Shown here: piece after piece, positions 1 through 10,700 of the stretch | Layout of the letters: every line of letters starts with the position of its first letter | Numbering within the stretch: the first letter of the stretch is position 1 | Source: Neostapfia colusana | Lineage: Eukaryota; Streptophyta; Magnoliopsida; Poales; Poaceae | Assembly (NCBI GenBank): GCA_030760725.1 | Contig: JASWHV010000010.1 | Span: 34,849,760 to 34,913,759 of the forward strand | Reading direction: 5' to 3' | DNA: 64,000 bases | The notes under the pieces: generated by a model | What the model saw: only the letters and a program-made list of their open reading frames with translations | The model's database searches: none | Told to the model about the DNA's origin: nothing | Made by a program: the position numbers and the translations under genes

Positions 1-334
1 GTACGAGTCCACCGGCGAGGGTTACCCTCCTTTGGGGACCACGGCTGAGTGGGAGCCGTACACGCCGCGCTGAGCTGAGACGTGCAGCTAGTGTGGGTTG
101 CCCTAGGGCTGGGCAACCGACTTTTGCTAAATAGGCGGGCGTGAGTTGTATAGTGTAGTCTTCCGCCGCTGTGTAATAGAACAATAATTGTAACTGAAGT
201 TTGTACTTGTTTGTACAGTTTCAGCTGTTTTTCCCATGCAATATATTGTGTTCTTATGACGTGTGCTGTCGGGTGTCGCATCGCGCGGCACCACCCTCTG
301 CGATCCTGGATGAGCGGATTCCGGTCCGCCACAG
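1..334 (+). repeat. 5' LTR of element A (last 334 bp)
   Basis: It is nearly identical to 10368-10700 and ends in CCGCCACA just before the primer site. Bases 1-73 hold the end of the candidate second LTR exon, with stop TGA at 71-73. I see about five differences from the 3' LTR copy over 334 bp, so this insertion is older than C. Confidence 0.9.
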
Positions 335-336
335 CC

Positions 337-348
337 TGGTATCAGAGC
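337..348 (+). other. Primer binding site of A
   Basis: TGGTATCAGAGC lies two bases after the LTR end. It is the usual plant retrotransposon site complementary to the 3' end of initiator tRNA-Met, where minus-strand DNA synthesis starts. Confidence 0.9.
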
Positions 349-2156
349 TGCAGTGGGGATAGCACAGTACTTAAGGACTGCATTATGGGAAAAACTTAGG
401 TATACGGTGAGGAATCGGTAGTTGCCCAAGTAAGGACTATATTAGCATAGTTACTTAAAGTGGCAAAGACTAACTTATCTGTTATAATTCTGAATTTCAA
501 TTATGTAACGACGCACCTACGCTCTGGTAAGTATGGTAAGGAACGCCACCGAAAGCGGTTCAATTTCGGTTAGCTCTCCCTGACGAGGAACGAGGTTCAG
601 GGATTGATCTCACAGCTTGGTGTGAGATGTCAATATGAAGCTCTTGGACTCTTCATGTCCCTGAGTTCATATGAAACGCTGATCCCTAGCGTGCATTAGG
701 CAAGTAAGTGGAGACCCCATCGCGTGGTCAGTAACGCGAGAGTGTGTTCGTCTGGAAATAGCCCAGGAGGACATACGCAGCGCTTGCCATCGGCGTGCCC
801 TGCCGGGCAGTAGGTGGTATCTGTTGGGTTGATAACATTCCCAACCGTGACGACCCGTTCATGACATACTCGGGTTCCCCGTCGTGTGGTGTTGAAACAC
901 GATCACGTGCCTTGAGACGTGACTTAGCTCAAGGACGGCCGTATGGAAATGATACGGGCGTTTGTATTTACTTTCAAATATGGAACTGCCTGAAATGAAT
1001 AACCATTGAGTGCACCATTATTGTGTGGCTTCTGCAGGTACTAACCACGTATGTATCCGTGTAGAAAACGTGTGCGAGAGACCGTTTAGTGCCACATTTG
1101 AGACGTATATGCCGGTATGATCCGGGTAGGATTTTCTTTTGTGAGGAACGTAGTACCGAGATATGGTAGGCATATGCATGAGAATAATGATAACAAAGAA
1201 TTAAAATCTATAGGTTCAACATTTAGGACCCTGGTTGGGTATAAGAATGGGATAGTGGAGCAGTATAGCCAAAAGTATGAAAAGCAGAGTGCTCTGTTTT
1301 GGGCAGCACGTTTGCTGATCCTCAACAGGGCATAACTCACAGGTCTTTTAGCCCAGGGAGGTGTGCTATATAGTTCTGGAAAGGTATTCAAGTCCTCTAC
1401 AACTTTGTTGTAGACTTCCAGAGCTGAAACTCACCTGAAGATGGCTTAAAGCCCAGAGAAATGTAAACTGTCCAGAACTAGGGCAGAGTAAAACATCCTC
1501 TGAACTGATCTGTTTTTCGAATGTAACTCCCAGTAGAAAAATCTAAAATTGTCATATAATACATCCTTAGAAAGAGTAGAAGATGTGTGACACCTTTGCA
1601 ATTCAAAGTTCCTGAAATTGCAGCACAGAATTTAGTGGAAATCAGGGTTGAAAATAGCCACTTCCAAAGGAGGTGCTGTTAAAATTCTTCCAGAAATTCT
1701 GCTAACTTTGAATTAACATAACTTTTTAATCAAAGCTAATCTGGGGGCAAATGAGTACTCGTTGGAAAGATACGGAAGTTAACTTTAACTTTGGTATTCA
1801 ACTTGAGTCATGAAAATGCTCAGAACCAGATCAAAACTTGGAATAGGTAGAAACTGGTCATTCTGACGGAAGAATGACAGTTGAACTCATTGGAGAGGGT
1901 GTTGTACCCTAAGGGCGATAATAATGTCTCGTAGAGACCAAACCCAGTTATGGTGAGCTTCCAAAGAGGGGGTTCATCAAGTTGGATTAAACTAACTTGT
2001 GTTTGGTCTGGTAATGGTGTAGCTTGTGCAAAGTTATTACATTATCTACTTACGCGATATTTCGCATGTTTTGTTGTCATAATGTTTTTCCGCCCAGTTC
2101 TATTGGACTGCATGCAAAATGTTGCGGGACTGATGGTTAATGTCGTATGGTTGCAG
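349..2156 (+). other. Untranslated leader of A
   Basis: About 1.8 kb without a convincing gene. Its first 100 bases resemble the leaders of C and E (a GTGAGGAA motif, then a GTAAGGA or ATAAGGA motif). The equivalent region of E carries ORF0 before gag; none is seen here, and the leader is about 0.9 kb shorter than the ORF0-containing region of E. It ends in GTTGCAG directly before the gag ATG, which looks like a splice acceptor. Confidence 0.7.
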
Positions 2157-5100
2157 ATGGTTCATACTAGGACCACGCACGAGGTTGGTGGCTCTAGCCA
2201 AGGTGGAGGCGATAACTCCCAGCCACCGGCCTACGACAGCACCCCGCAGCAGCAGCCACCACCGCCGCCTCCGCTTACTCTAGCGGATGTGATAGCGGCA
2301 TTGGTGGGAGGTCGTGAGGAGCAGACCGACCTGCTCCGCACGATCGTGCAGAATACGTCCCAGGCGGGAGGACGTCAAGAGCGAGGGCCTCGTGAGCCCC
2401 GCGAAGTGTCGTACTCGGATTTCATGAGTACGCACCCTCCAGTGTTCACCGAAGCTGAAGAACCACTGGAGGCGGACAACTGGCTGCGGACAATCGAGTC
2501 CAAGTTCGGGCTGCTCCAGTGTACGGAGCGGCAGAAGACGCTGTTCGCAGCACAGCAGCTCCACGGTGCCGCTGGTGCGTGGTGGGCGAATTATGTCACC
2601 TCACGTCCGGCTGGCCATGCCGTGGAATGGCAAGAGTTCCGGGAGGCGTTCCGCGCCTATCACATTCCTCCCGGAATAATGAAGAGAAAGTTCCAAGAAT
2701 TTTTGGAACTGAAGCAGGGTGGGAGCAGTGCCCACGACTACTCCCGTGCCTTCAACCATCTGGCGCAGTATGCGTCAGACTACATCTCCACGGAGGAGAA
2801 GAAGAGGGAGCACTTCTATCGGGGGTTACACCCCGAAATGAAGACCCACCTCGTCCAATGGAACCGCGGCACATTTAACGACCTAGTCAATGCCGCCATC
2901 ATGCAAGAGGACGCTAAGCGGGAGTTAGCAGCTGAGCAGAGGAAGCGTAGCGCTCCACCTAGCAGCGGTGGGAGTGGCGCTCCCCAGAAGTACCGTATGG
3001 TGTATCGGACACCATCCGGGCAGCAGTGGCAACCACCGGCGCGACCGCAACGGTTCGGGGGACGTCCCTTTCAGGCACCTCCGTTCCGTCCGCCGGTGCC
3101 ACCACCAAGACAGCAGCAGCAGCAGACGGTACCCCGGGCGTTTCCACCGCCACAACGCGCCCCAGGTTTCCGTCCACCGATCAGCGGGGGACCGCCCCGT
3201 TTCACCTGCTTCACATGTGGCCAGGCGGGCCACTTTGCGAAGGACTGTCCCCAGGGGCAGCAGAGCAGCGGGCAAGCCCAGCTCCAGGGCGGTGCTCGAG
3301 GCCGACCTCCGGTGAAGAAGGTTGGTCAGCGGACTGGAGGCGTCCGCAACCTCGACAATGAGGACGCCCCAGAGGGAGACAACGTGCTGGCGGGTACGTT
3401 TACTCTCAACCATCAAGCCATCGTCATATTATTTGATTCGGGTGCAACCCACAGCTTTATAAGTGCATCCTATGTGGCTAAGCATCAATTGCAAGTCTTT
3501 CCAACCGACTGCACTTATATGATATGCTCACCGGGAGGGAAGATTTCAGCTAATATGATGATTCCAAAGGCACCTCTGTGCTTAGGTGGGAAACTATATC
3601 CCACCACCTTGATAATCCTTATGGGACAAAAGATTGATGCAATCTTAGGGATGTCAAGGCTGCAATACCATGGCGCTGTCCTAGAGACTCGGACACGGAC
3701 GGTTCACTTAAATTCTCCATTTCACCGTCCGCATTCCATGGTGTTAGACACGCCAGTCCGGGAAGTTTTAGCAATTAATAATGCTGAAGTTCTCAAGTTA
3801 GAAGACATCCCCGTAGTCCGGGAGTATCCCGACGTGTTCCCGGACGATCTTCCGGGCATGCCACCTGAGCGGGATGTCGAGTTCAAGATTGAACTTGCAC
3901 CCGGGACTACGCCCATATCCCGGAGACCATACAAGATGGCTCCAAATGAGCTGGCGGAACTGAAAGAACAGCTCAATGATCTGTTGAGCAAGGGTTTCAT
4001 TAGGCCGAGTTCCTCGCCTTGGGGATGCTCGACGCTATTCGTGAAGAAGAAGGATGAGACCCTGAGGCTGTGTGTGGATTACCGGCCGCTCAACGCCGTC
4101 ACCATCAAGAATAAGTACCCACTGCCCCGTATTGACATCTTGTTTGATCAACTTGTGGGAGCAAGTGTATTCTCAAAGATGGACCTTCGCTCTGGATATC
4201 ACCAGATCAAGATCCGGGCGGAGGATATCCCGAAGACGGCGTTCTCGACGAGATACGGCTTATACGAATATCTCGTCATGTCCTTTGGTCTCACAAATGC
4301 TCCAGCCCATTTCATGTATCTCATGAACTCGGTGTTCATGCCGGAGCTGGACAAGTTCGTGGTAGTGTTCATCGACGACATCTTGGTTTACTCCAAGACC
4401 GAAGCTGAACATGCCGAACACTTACGGATCGTTCTTCAACGATTGCGAGACCACAAGCTCTATGCCAAGTTCAGCAAATGCGAATTTTGGATCAGCCAAG
4501 TGCCGTTCTTGGGACATATCATCTCAGCTGAAGGCATCGCGGTTGACCCAAGTAAAATCGAGCAAGTGTTGAAATGGGAAGCTCTCACTTCAGTTCATGA
4601 AGTCAGAAGCTTCCTCGGGTTAGCGGGATACTACCGGAGATTCATTCCAAGCTTCTCCAAGCTCGCTAAGCCGATGACAGAGTTGCTGAAGAAAGGGACA
4701 AAATATGTTTGGAACACGGCGTGTGAAGGAGCGTTCCGAACACTGGTGAAGCATCTCACAACAGCCCCGGTATTAGCTCAGCCGGATACAACAAAGCCCT
4801 TCGACGTGTATTGTGACGCGTCCGGTATTGGGCTCGGCTGCGTGTTGATGCAGGAAGGACGTGTGGTCGCTTATGGCTCACGCCAACTTCGGAACCATGA
4901 GCAGCACTACCCGACTCACGATCTTGAACTTGCTGCCGTGGTGTTGGCGCTGAAAATGTGGAGGCACTATCTCCTGGGGAACTTGGTGCATCTCTACACC
5001 GACCACAAGAGCTTGAAATACATTTTCACCCAGAAGGAGCTGAACATGAGGCAGAGGAGGTGGTTAGAACTAATCAAAGACTATGAGATTGAGATCCATT

Positions 5101-6689
5101 ACCACCCCGGCAAGGCGAATGTGGTTGCCGACGCGCTGAGTCGGAAATCACATGTCCATCACCTCACCATTACACCGGTGGAGGAGGAAGAGCCAAGTTT
5201 ATACTTGGTTCCTTATGGATCGCTGTACAACCTTGCCCTCGTCCCTACTATTAGGGAGGACATCATTGCAGCTCAGAAAACAGATAAAGGCATGGCACAT
5301 CTCCGGAGACGGATAGACAATGGAGAAATTAAATGTTTCCGGAAGGATGATGAGGGGACGCTGTGGTTCAATGACCGCATAGTCGTGCCCCGAGATATGG
5401 AGTTGAGGAAAAAGATCCTCGATGAAGCTCACTTGTCCAAATACTCCATTCATCTGGGCAGCAACAAAATGTACCAAGATTTGAAAAAGAAATTTTGGTG
5501 GACACGGATGAAGCGGGAGGTAGCTAAGTACGTATCCGAGTGCGATACGTGTAGACGAGTGAAAGCTGATCATATGAAGAAATCAGGGCTGCTGCAACCC
5601 CTGAAGATCCCGGCATGGAAATGGGAAGATGTGAGCATGGATTTCATTGTGGGATTACCCCTAACAGCTAACAAGCATGATTCCATATGGGTAATCGTTG
5701 ACCGGTTAACCAAGACGGCTCACTTCATTCCGGTAAATACACGTTACAATGCCGGCAAATATGCGGAGCTATACATAGCGAAGATTCTATGCCTATACGG
5801 GGTACCCAAGACCATTGTCTCAGATCGAGGTGCATTATTTGTATCTCGCTTTTGGGAGCAGCTACACGCTGCATTGGGTACTAAGTTGATCAGGAGCTCC
5901 GCTTATCACCCTCAAACCGATGGTCAGACAGAAAGGGTGAATCAAGTCCTGGAAGACATGTTGAGAGCGTGTGCCATCCACCATGGTAGGAACTGGGATG
6001 ATCACCTACCATTGGCGGAATTCTCGTACAACAACGGTTATCAGGCGAGTATCAAAATGGCACCCTATGAAGCTCTCTACGGTCGTAAATGCCGCACCCC
6101 ATTAAATTGGTGCGAGTCCGGTGAAAGGGTCACATTCGGAGTTGATGTGGTGAACGACGCCGAGGAGCGCGTTCGGACAATTCAAGCCAATTTGAAGGCC
6201 GCTCAATCCCGACAGAAGAGCTACGCTGATAAGAGGCGTAGGCCGTTGCACTTTGACGTTGGGGAACACGTGTACCTCCGCGTGTCTCCAATGAAGGGCG
6301 TGCACCGATTCGGTGTGAAGGGGAAGCTCACTCCCCGTTTCATTGGACCCTACGCTATCACCGAGGAGTGTGGACCAGCAGCGTATCGATTGGAGCTACC
6401 GGCATCTCTGGCTGGTGTCCATGATATTTTCCATGTTTCGCAACTGCGAAAATGCTTGAAGCATACAGCTGCTGTTCCTACCGAAGACATCGGCGAGCTG
6501 AAGCCGGATTTAACATATGATGAATATCCGGTGGGAATTCTTGATGAGAAAGCCAGGACCACGCGTAGCAGAACGTTGTGGTTCTACAAAATACTCTGGA
6601 GCAACCACACCGCCGAGGAAGCGACGTGGGAGAGCGAGGAGTTCCTTCGCTCAAATTACCCGGAGTTCTTGGCTTCTCAACACGGGTAA
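2157..6689 (+). CDS. gag-pol: Gag-Pol polyprotein of element A
   Basis: Single open frame of 1510 codons. The frame is open from 1950, but I chose ATG 2157: it aligns with the E gag start (MVHTRT against MTRTRA) and follows a TTGCAG acceptor-like site. Gag comes first, with a Pro/Gln-rich N-terminus and a CCHC knuckle (CFTCGQAGHFAKDC, residues 351-364). Then come aspartic protease (DSG, about residue 427), RT with FIDD (residues 738-741), RNase H, and integrase with an HHCC finger and the D-D35-E triad at about D1162, D1223 and E1259. A chromodomain closes the protein (ATWESEEFL). Gag packages RNA; Pol copies and integrates it; the chromodomain is thought to steer integration to marked chromatin. 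No frameshift or stop is seen, so the frame may be competent. Variant: LGMSRL where E has LGMSWL. Confidence 0.93.
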   Translation: MVHTRTTHEVGGSSQGGGDNSQPPAYDSTPQQQPPPPPPLTLADVIAALVGGREEQTDLLRTIVQNTSQAGGRQERGPREPREVSYSDFMSTHPPVFTEAEEPLEADNWLRTIESKFGLLQCTERQKTLFAAQQLHGAAGAWWANYVTSRPAGHAVEWQEFREAFRAYHIPPGIMKRKFQEFLELKQGGSSAHDYSRAFNHLAQYASDYISTEEKKREHFYRGLHPEMKTHLVQWNRGTFNDLVNAAIMQEDAKRELAAEQRKRSAPPSSGGSGAPQKYRMVYRTPSGQQWQPPARPQRFGGRPFQAPPFRPPVPPPRQQQQQTVPRAFPPPQRAPGFRPPISGGPPRFTCFTCGQAGHFAKDCPQGQQSSGQAQLQGGARGRPPVKKVGQRTGGVRNLDNEDAPEGDNVLAGTFTLNHQAIVILFDSGATHSFISASYVAKHQLQVFPTDCTYMICSPGGKISANMMIPKAPLCLGGKLYPTTLIILMGQKIDAILGMSRLQYHGAVLETRTRTVHLNSPFHRPHSMVLDTPVREVLAINNAEVLKLEDIPVVREYPDVFPDDLPGMPPERDVEFKIELAPGTTPISRRPYKMAPNELAELKEQLNDLLSKGFIRPSSSPWGCSTLFVKKKDETLRLCVDYRPLNAVTIKNKYPLPRIDILFDQLVGASVFSKMDLRSGYHQIKIRAEDIPKTAFSTRYGLYEYLVMSFGLTNAPAHFMYLMNSVFMPELDKFVVVFIDDILVYSKTEAEHAEHLRIVLQRLRDHKLYAKFSKCEFWISQVPFLGHIISAEGIAVDPSKIEQVLKWEALTSVHEVRSFLGLAGYYRRFIPSFSKLAKPMTELLKKGTKYVWNTACEGAFRTLVKHLTTAPVLAQPDTTKPFDVYCDASGIGLGCVLMQEGRVVAYGSRQLRNHEQHYPTHDLELAAVVLALKMWRHYLLGNLVHLYTDHKSLKYIFTQKELNMRQRRWLELIKDYEIEIHYHPGKANVVADALSRKSHVHHLTITPVEEEEPSLYLVPYGSLYNLALVPTIREDIIAAQKTDKGMAHLRRRIDNGEIKCFRKDDEGTLWFNDRIVVPRDMELRKKILDEAHLSKYSIHLGSNKMYQDLKKKFWWTRMKREVAKYVSECDTCRRVKADHMKKSGLLQPLKIPAWKWEDVSMDFIVGLPLTANKHDSIWVIVDRLTKTAHFIPVNTRYNAGKYAELYIAKILCLYGVPKTIVSDRGALFVSRFWEQLHAALGTKLIRSSAYHPQTDGQTERVNQVLEDMLRACAIHHGRNWDDHLPLAEFSYNNGYQASIKMAPYEALYGRKCRTPLNWCESGERVTFGVDVVNDAEERVRTIQANLKAAQSRQKSYADKRRRPLHFDVGEHVYLRVSPMKGVHRFGVKGKLTPRFIGPYAITEECGPAAYRLELPASLAGVHDIFHVSQLRKCLKHTAAVPTEDIGELKPDLTYDEYPVGILDEKARTTRSRTLWFYKILWSNHTAEEATWESEEFLRSNYPEFLASQHG

Positions 6690-6720
6690 GTCCATATTGC
6701 ATCGCTATCTCTTCTTTTAT

Positions 6721-6755
6721 AATCTCGGGACGAGATTCTTTTAAGGGGGGAGGGA
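6721..6755 (+). other. Hairpin plus polypurine tract of A
   Basis: AATCTCGGGACGAGATT (6721-6737) is a perfect 7-bp inverted repeat with a GGA loop. The purine run AAGGGGGGAGGGA (6743-6755) follows and abuts the 3' LTR; it is the expected plus-strand primer. The same arrangement occurs in C, E and H. Confidence 0.85.
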
Positions 6756-9700
6756 TGTAAAAGCCCAAGAAAAGAGACTTGTAAAAAACTTGTCTTCATC
6801 TCACAACACCACAGTTTTTATTGTGGACACCTTAGGAAATGTGGTGAAAAGCAAGTAACCTCTATCAAAGAAGTGGTTAGAGGGGAAACTTACACTTTCA
6901 CAACATGGGAAAATTATACACATATGATCGCACATGAGAGTGTGTTTCCAAACTGTTGCATTCAAACTCAGGATTTCAGCAGCTAAACCAAGGATCAAAG
7001 TGCATAATTGGATTCCTCAGGTCCAAATTAGTGGGGAGGCAAAGTTTCAGAAATTTTCAAAAAGATTTGCTACCCATTTTTCCAAAAAGGATCCAAATAT
7101 GCCAAGAATTCAAATATACATTTGAATTTGAGGTAAATTTGCCAAACAATACCAATGTAGCTCAGTTGAAGATTTCCAACGATTGAATTCATCTTTTGTC
7201 AAGTTTTGGAGATCTTTTGAGAGGGGGTAGAGCACTGACCAGTGGGGCCCACCTGTCATTGGGTGAAATAGACTTAGCCCCCAAGTCTGCTCTCTGTTTC
7301 TCAGTCAACCGAGCGCAGCCAGCTGCCGCGCGCGCACCGCCGGCCGAACGGCCACCTCCTGGTTCCCGTCGCTCGCGCTGGCAGCCGGGGAACGGCGCGC
7401 CCTCTCCTCTACATGACCCCCTCGTCAAGCCACCGAAGACGTACGCGTGCTTCTTTGCAAAACAGCGAGCCCCCGCTCTGCTCGGCCACCGACGCCGCTC
7501 CCCCGATCCTCCCCTGCACGCCGACGTCCGCTCGGCCTTTGCCCGAGCTCCCAACGCAGAAAGAGAGCGCCGGTGTGTGCTCTAGCTAGCCATCTCACCA
7601 CCCCACGGTGTTAGCACCGCACTCGACCACAAATCGACGATCGCCACTGAGAGCTCAGGCCACCGGCGGAAAGGCGCGAACTGCTCCCCGTGGACAGCAC
7701 GCCACGGCCAGTTTCACCGCCGGACTTCTACACAGAAAAGGTGCGCTTTAGCCTCCAGATCGTGTAGCTGCAACCCTTCTAACCATTGGTAGACGGTGCG
7801 CTGAGAATTCCTAAGGATCCCGAGAACTAGTGCAACCGGGTAAGGATCGGTCTACCCCGAAATTCGAGCTGCACCGTCCAATCCAGCTCGAGTGAGCTTA
7901 TACATACCTCCCTCACTTCCTAGCGGCCCTCCTCGACCAAGAATCAAGGGAAATGACCCAGAAATGGCCGGGTTTAGGTTGTTTCTCGGGCCGCCATAGA
8001 ATAACAGCTCGGTTCACCGTGGAGCTCTAGGTTGCCGACCTTTTCATGGGATTTGGCGGCCATTTCCATCACCCTCGAGCTCCCGTGGTGCTCTCCGACC
8101 CTTTGCCAATCATTTTGATGCGTTATAACGCATTCCCGACCACGCCGGAACTCTAACCGCCACTGTCACCGTCGGGAGCCCTGTTCCGGTGAGCTACGGC
8201 CGCCGGCGACGCCACCGACGAGTTCAGCGATGTGAGTTAGGGCGGGGCGGCAAGTTTGGGGCCGGGAGACGGCCGGGAGAGCAGTTCCGGCGAAGCTCGC
8301 CGGAGTGCGCCGCCGCGGGCCCCTGTTTGGCGCGAGGAAGGGGAAGACTGCCGGGTGGGACCCACCGGCAGACATTTAAACATTTTGAAACGTTCAGTTT
8401 GTAGTTCAAACTTTAGAGCACCACAACTTTGGTTAGGACAATCCAAAAATCATGAAACAAATTTTGTTGGATTCCTCTGACAGAGTACAATCCAAATCTG
8501 AAACCCAATTTTTATAAAACCCAGTAATTAATTCTGGAAAATTCTTTAAAGCTTTTCAGCAAAAGAATTTTTGAGGGGGTTCGGTTCATCCAAAAATCCC
8601 CAAATTTTGCCAGAATGTTCTTTAGGACATTAGTAAACCCCTGTAAAAGTTTCAGACCATTTGGAGTTGATTTGGTCAGAGCAATTCAAATTGGAAGGTG
8701 CTGTGTTCATTTGAATGCAGAAACATTTTCAGAGAATTTCCAAAACTTGGAAATTCAATTCTGGGCAAACCTTGACTCCAAAAATGCTAGGAAAATTCAT
8801 GCAAACTCTATGAGCTATAATAGAAATTGTAGTTCATTAAGTTGAGCATGAACAGGGGTATTACCTCAGAATTAATTCTTCCTTGCTCATTTGCCAAGAG
8901 AATTAGTCTGAGCAAACCACTCCATGAAAAGTGCTAATGTTTGGTCCAGAGAGTTTTCTTGTGACAAGGAACTCACACAAAAATTCTCAGCTCTATTGGA
9001 GCTCTAGATTACCCCTGTCCTGTTTAATCACTTAAGGGATTAATATGGAAAAGGGGGGAAAACCACTTAGCATTTAGCCATGTGATTAAGTCCAAGCCAA
9101 ACCACCAACACCAGTTCATATTTAAATTCTTAAACAAAGTTCCAGGTATTAGAGGCTGTTTATTAGAACTAATAGTAGAAGTCTTACTCTAAACTCACAT
9201 TTGCATATAAATTAACATGTAGTATTTCATTAACGTGTAGCCGTTGAAGAAGAGACTCCGGAAGTGCTGGACTTCCTCCTTCCGGACGAACAACTAACTC
9301 CTGACCAGCAGCAACAAGGCAAGCCCCGGTTTGCATTAACCTTTTTATAAGTCTTCTTTTGTTTACATGAGTCATGTGAAGTATGATTGTGCATTAGGTG
9401 TAGGATGAATGGAACCCCACTTGCATAACCAAAGGTTCCTAAAAGAGTGAGGGTAGTGTCTAAGACCTCGAGTAGACGGGCTATGCTTAATGAGTCATAG
9501 GACTTCGGTACAAGTCGAGTAGTTGGAATCTACTCGCGAGATAGGCAGTGGGACACACGGGTTCGGTTGAGTGATGTGAGATCACTTTAGTAATGAAAAT
9601 GAGACTAGGCAGGGGCTAGGGCGCAGCAAGAGAGAGTCTTGTGTGCGCAGCCCTGCCCGTGTCGATTGAGGACCGATCCGTGTGCGGCCCTGCTGAACAT

Positions 9701-10700
9701 GTATTGAACGTACCGAAGGCATATCGGATATATGGGCCCCGATAAACCGATGTAGCCTAAACCTCCGGGCGTCGAGGCATAGCACACCGATTTATAGGTG
9801 TAGGTTGAGGGCAGCAAGGTGGAAATCTGCCAACGGGCATAGAGAGATGCTCCGTGTGGGGAACCTCCTGCTCGTTTCGGTGCGACCGGTTCGACGTTTG
9901 GGCTGTTGGGTGAAAGGTTGTCCCGTACGACATCGAGTGAGCGTGCTGTGCAGCTCCACGGGTGGGCGTACGTGACGTGCTCTTTGGGTTTTTCCCTGCA
10001 GGTGTATATCGAGTCGATTCGCCGTCCCTCGCGGTGACGAGTACTGCTTGTTCACTGCGTCGTAACGTAGACTAATGGATGAAATATGTTGATTCAATGA
10101 TGCTGATTGATATAATTGTATTGCTACATGTGTGCCACCAAATACTGCTTACTAAATTACAGATTTCATGAACTGTTAACTTGTTGCTAAAAGTTGAACT
10201 AAGGATGAACTTGTAGGCGTGTCGTTTTGCTGAAATGTACTATCCTATGTCCATTGTACACCTCATGTAGAGTTTCATGCTTAGGTGAGTCGGTTAAGCC
10301 TTGCTGAGCCTTCGTGCTCACGGTTGCTGCTTAAGTGTTTTTCAGGTGAGGAGCCACCCACGCACTCGGAGTACGAGTCCACCGGCGAGGGTTACCCTCC
10401 GTCGGGGACCACGGCTGAGTGGGAGCCGTACACGCCGCGCTGAGCTGAGACGTGCAGCTAGTGTGGGTTGCCCTAGGGCTGGGCAACCGACTTTTGCTAA
10501 ATAGGCGGGCGTGAGTTGTATAGTGTAGTCTTCCGCTGTGTAATAGAACAATAATTGTAACTGAAGTTTGTACTTGTTTGTACAGTTTCAGCTGTTTTTC
10601 CCATGCAATATATTGTGTTCTTATGACGTGTGCTGTCGGTTGTCGCATCGCGCGGCACCACCCTCTGCGATCCTGGGTGAGCGGATTCCGGTCCGCCACA
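6756..10700 (+). repeat. 3' LTR of element A (3945 bp)
   Basis: Starts TGTAAAAGCC directly after the polypurine tract and ends CCGCCACA. The end matches the 5' LTR tail at 1-334. A GC-rich block lies around 7300-8340 and AT-rich sequence at 8360-9240. The second half shares conserved motifs with the C/E LTRs, including the CGAGTAG...CTACTCG hairpin at 9516-9536 and a block near 9660 (GTCGATTGAGGACCGA). It contains the candidate coding exons listed separately. Confidence 0.93.
9241..10443 (+). CDS. Candidate spliced ORF inside the A 3' LTR (two exons)
   Basis: Exon 1 is 9241-9318 and exon 2 is 10346-10443. Exon 1 follows an acceptor-like GTGTAG and ends CAACAAG before GCAAGC, a GC-type donor. 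Exon 2 follows TTTTTCAG and ends with TGA at 10441-10443. The intron is 1027 bp, phase 1; one G from exon 1 plus GT of exon 2 makes a Gly codon, and the frame then stays open to the stop. An in-frame TAA just upstream of exon 1 means the frame needs splicing. Exon 1 reads E-rich to Q-rich (motifs PEVLDF and DQQQQ), and exon 2 ends near EWEPYTPR. C and E encode related motifs at the same place. The initiation exon is not identified and the function is unknown. Confidence 0.45.

Larger units (their letters stand above)
1..10700 (+). mobile_element. Element A: Tekay-like Ty3/gypsy chromovirus, 5' end outside window
   Basis: A long LTR retrotransposon. The order is 5' LTR tail, iMet primer site, long leader, single gag-pol frame, polypurine tract and complete 3' LTR. 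The first 334 bases match 10368-10700 with a few substitutions and one 3-base indel, so they are the end of the 5' LTR. RT/integrase order and a C-terminal chromodomain place it in the chromoviruses; similarity to E suggests Tekay/Del (RIRE3/RIRE8-like). It lies in B1 internal sequence: from 10701 the flank matches the B2 gag around 12657. The target duplication cannot be checked because the left end is outside. Confidence 0.9.

Noticed and set aside
337..348. tRNA gene suggested by the tRNA-like match
   Set aside because: Only the short primer-site complement is present; there is no cloverleaf or A/B box.
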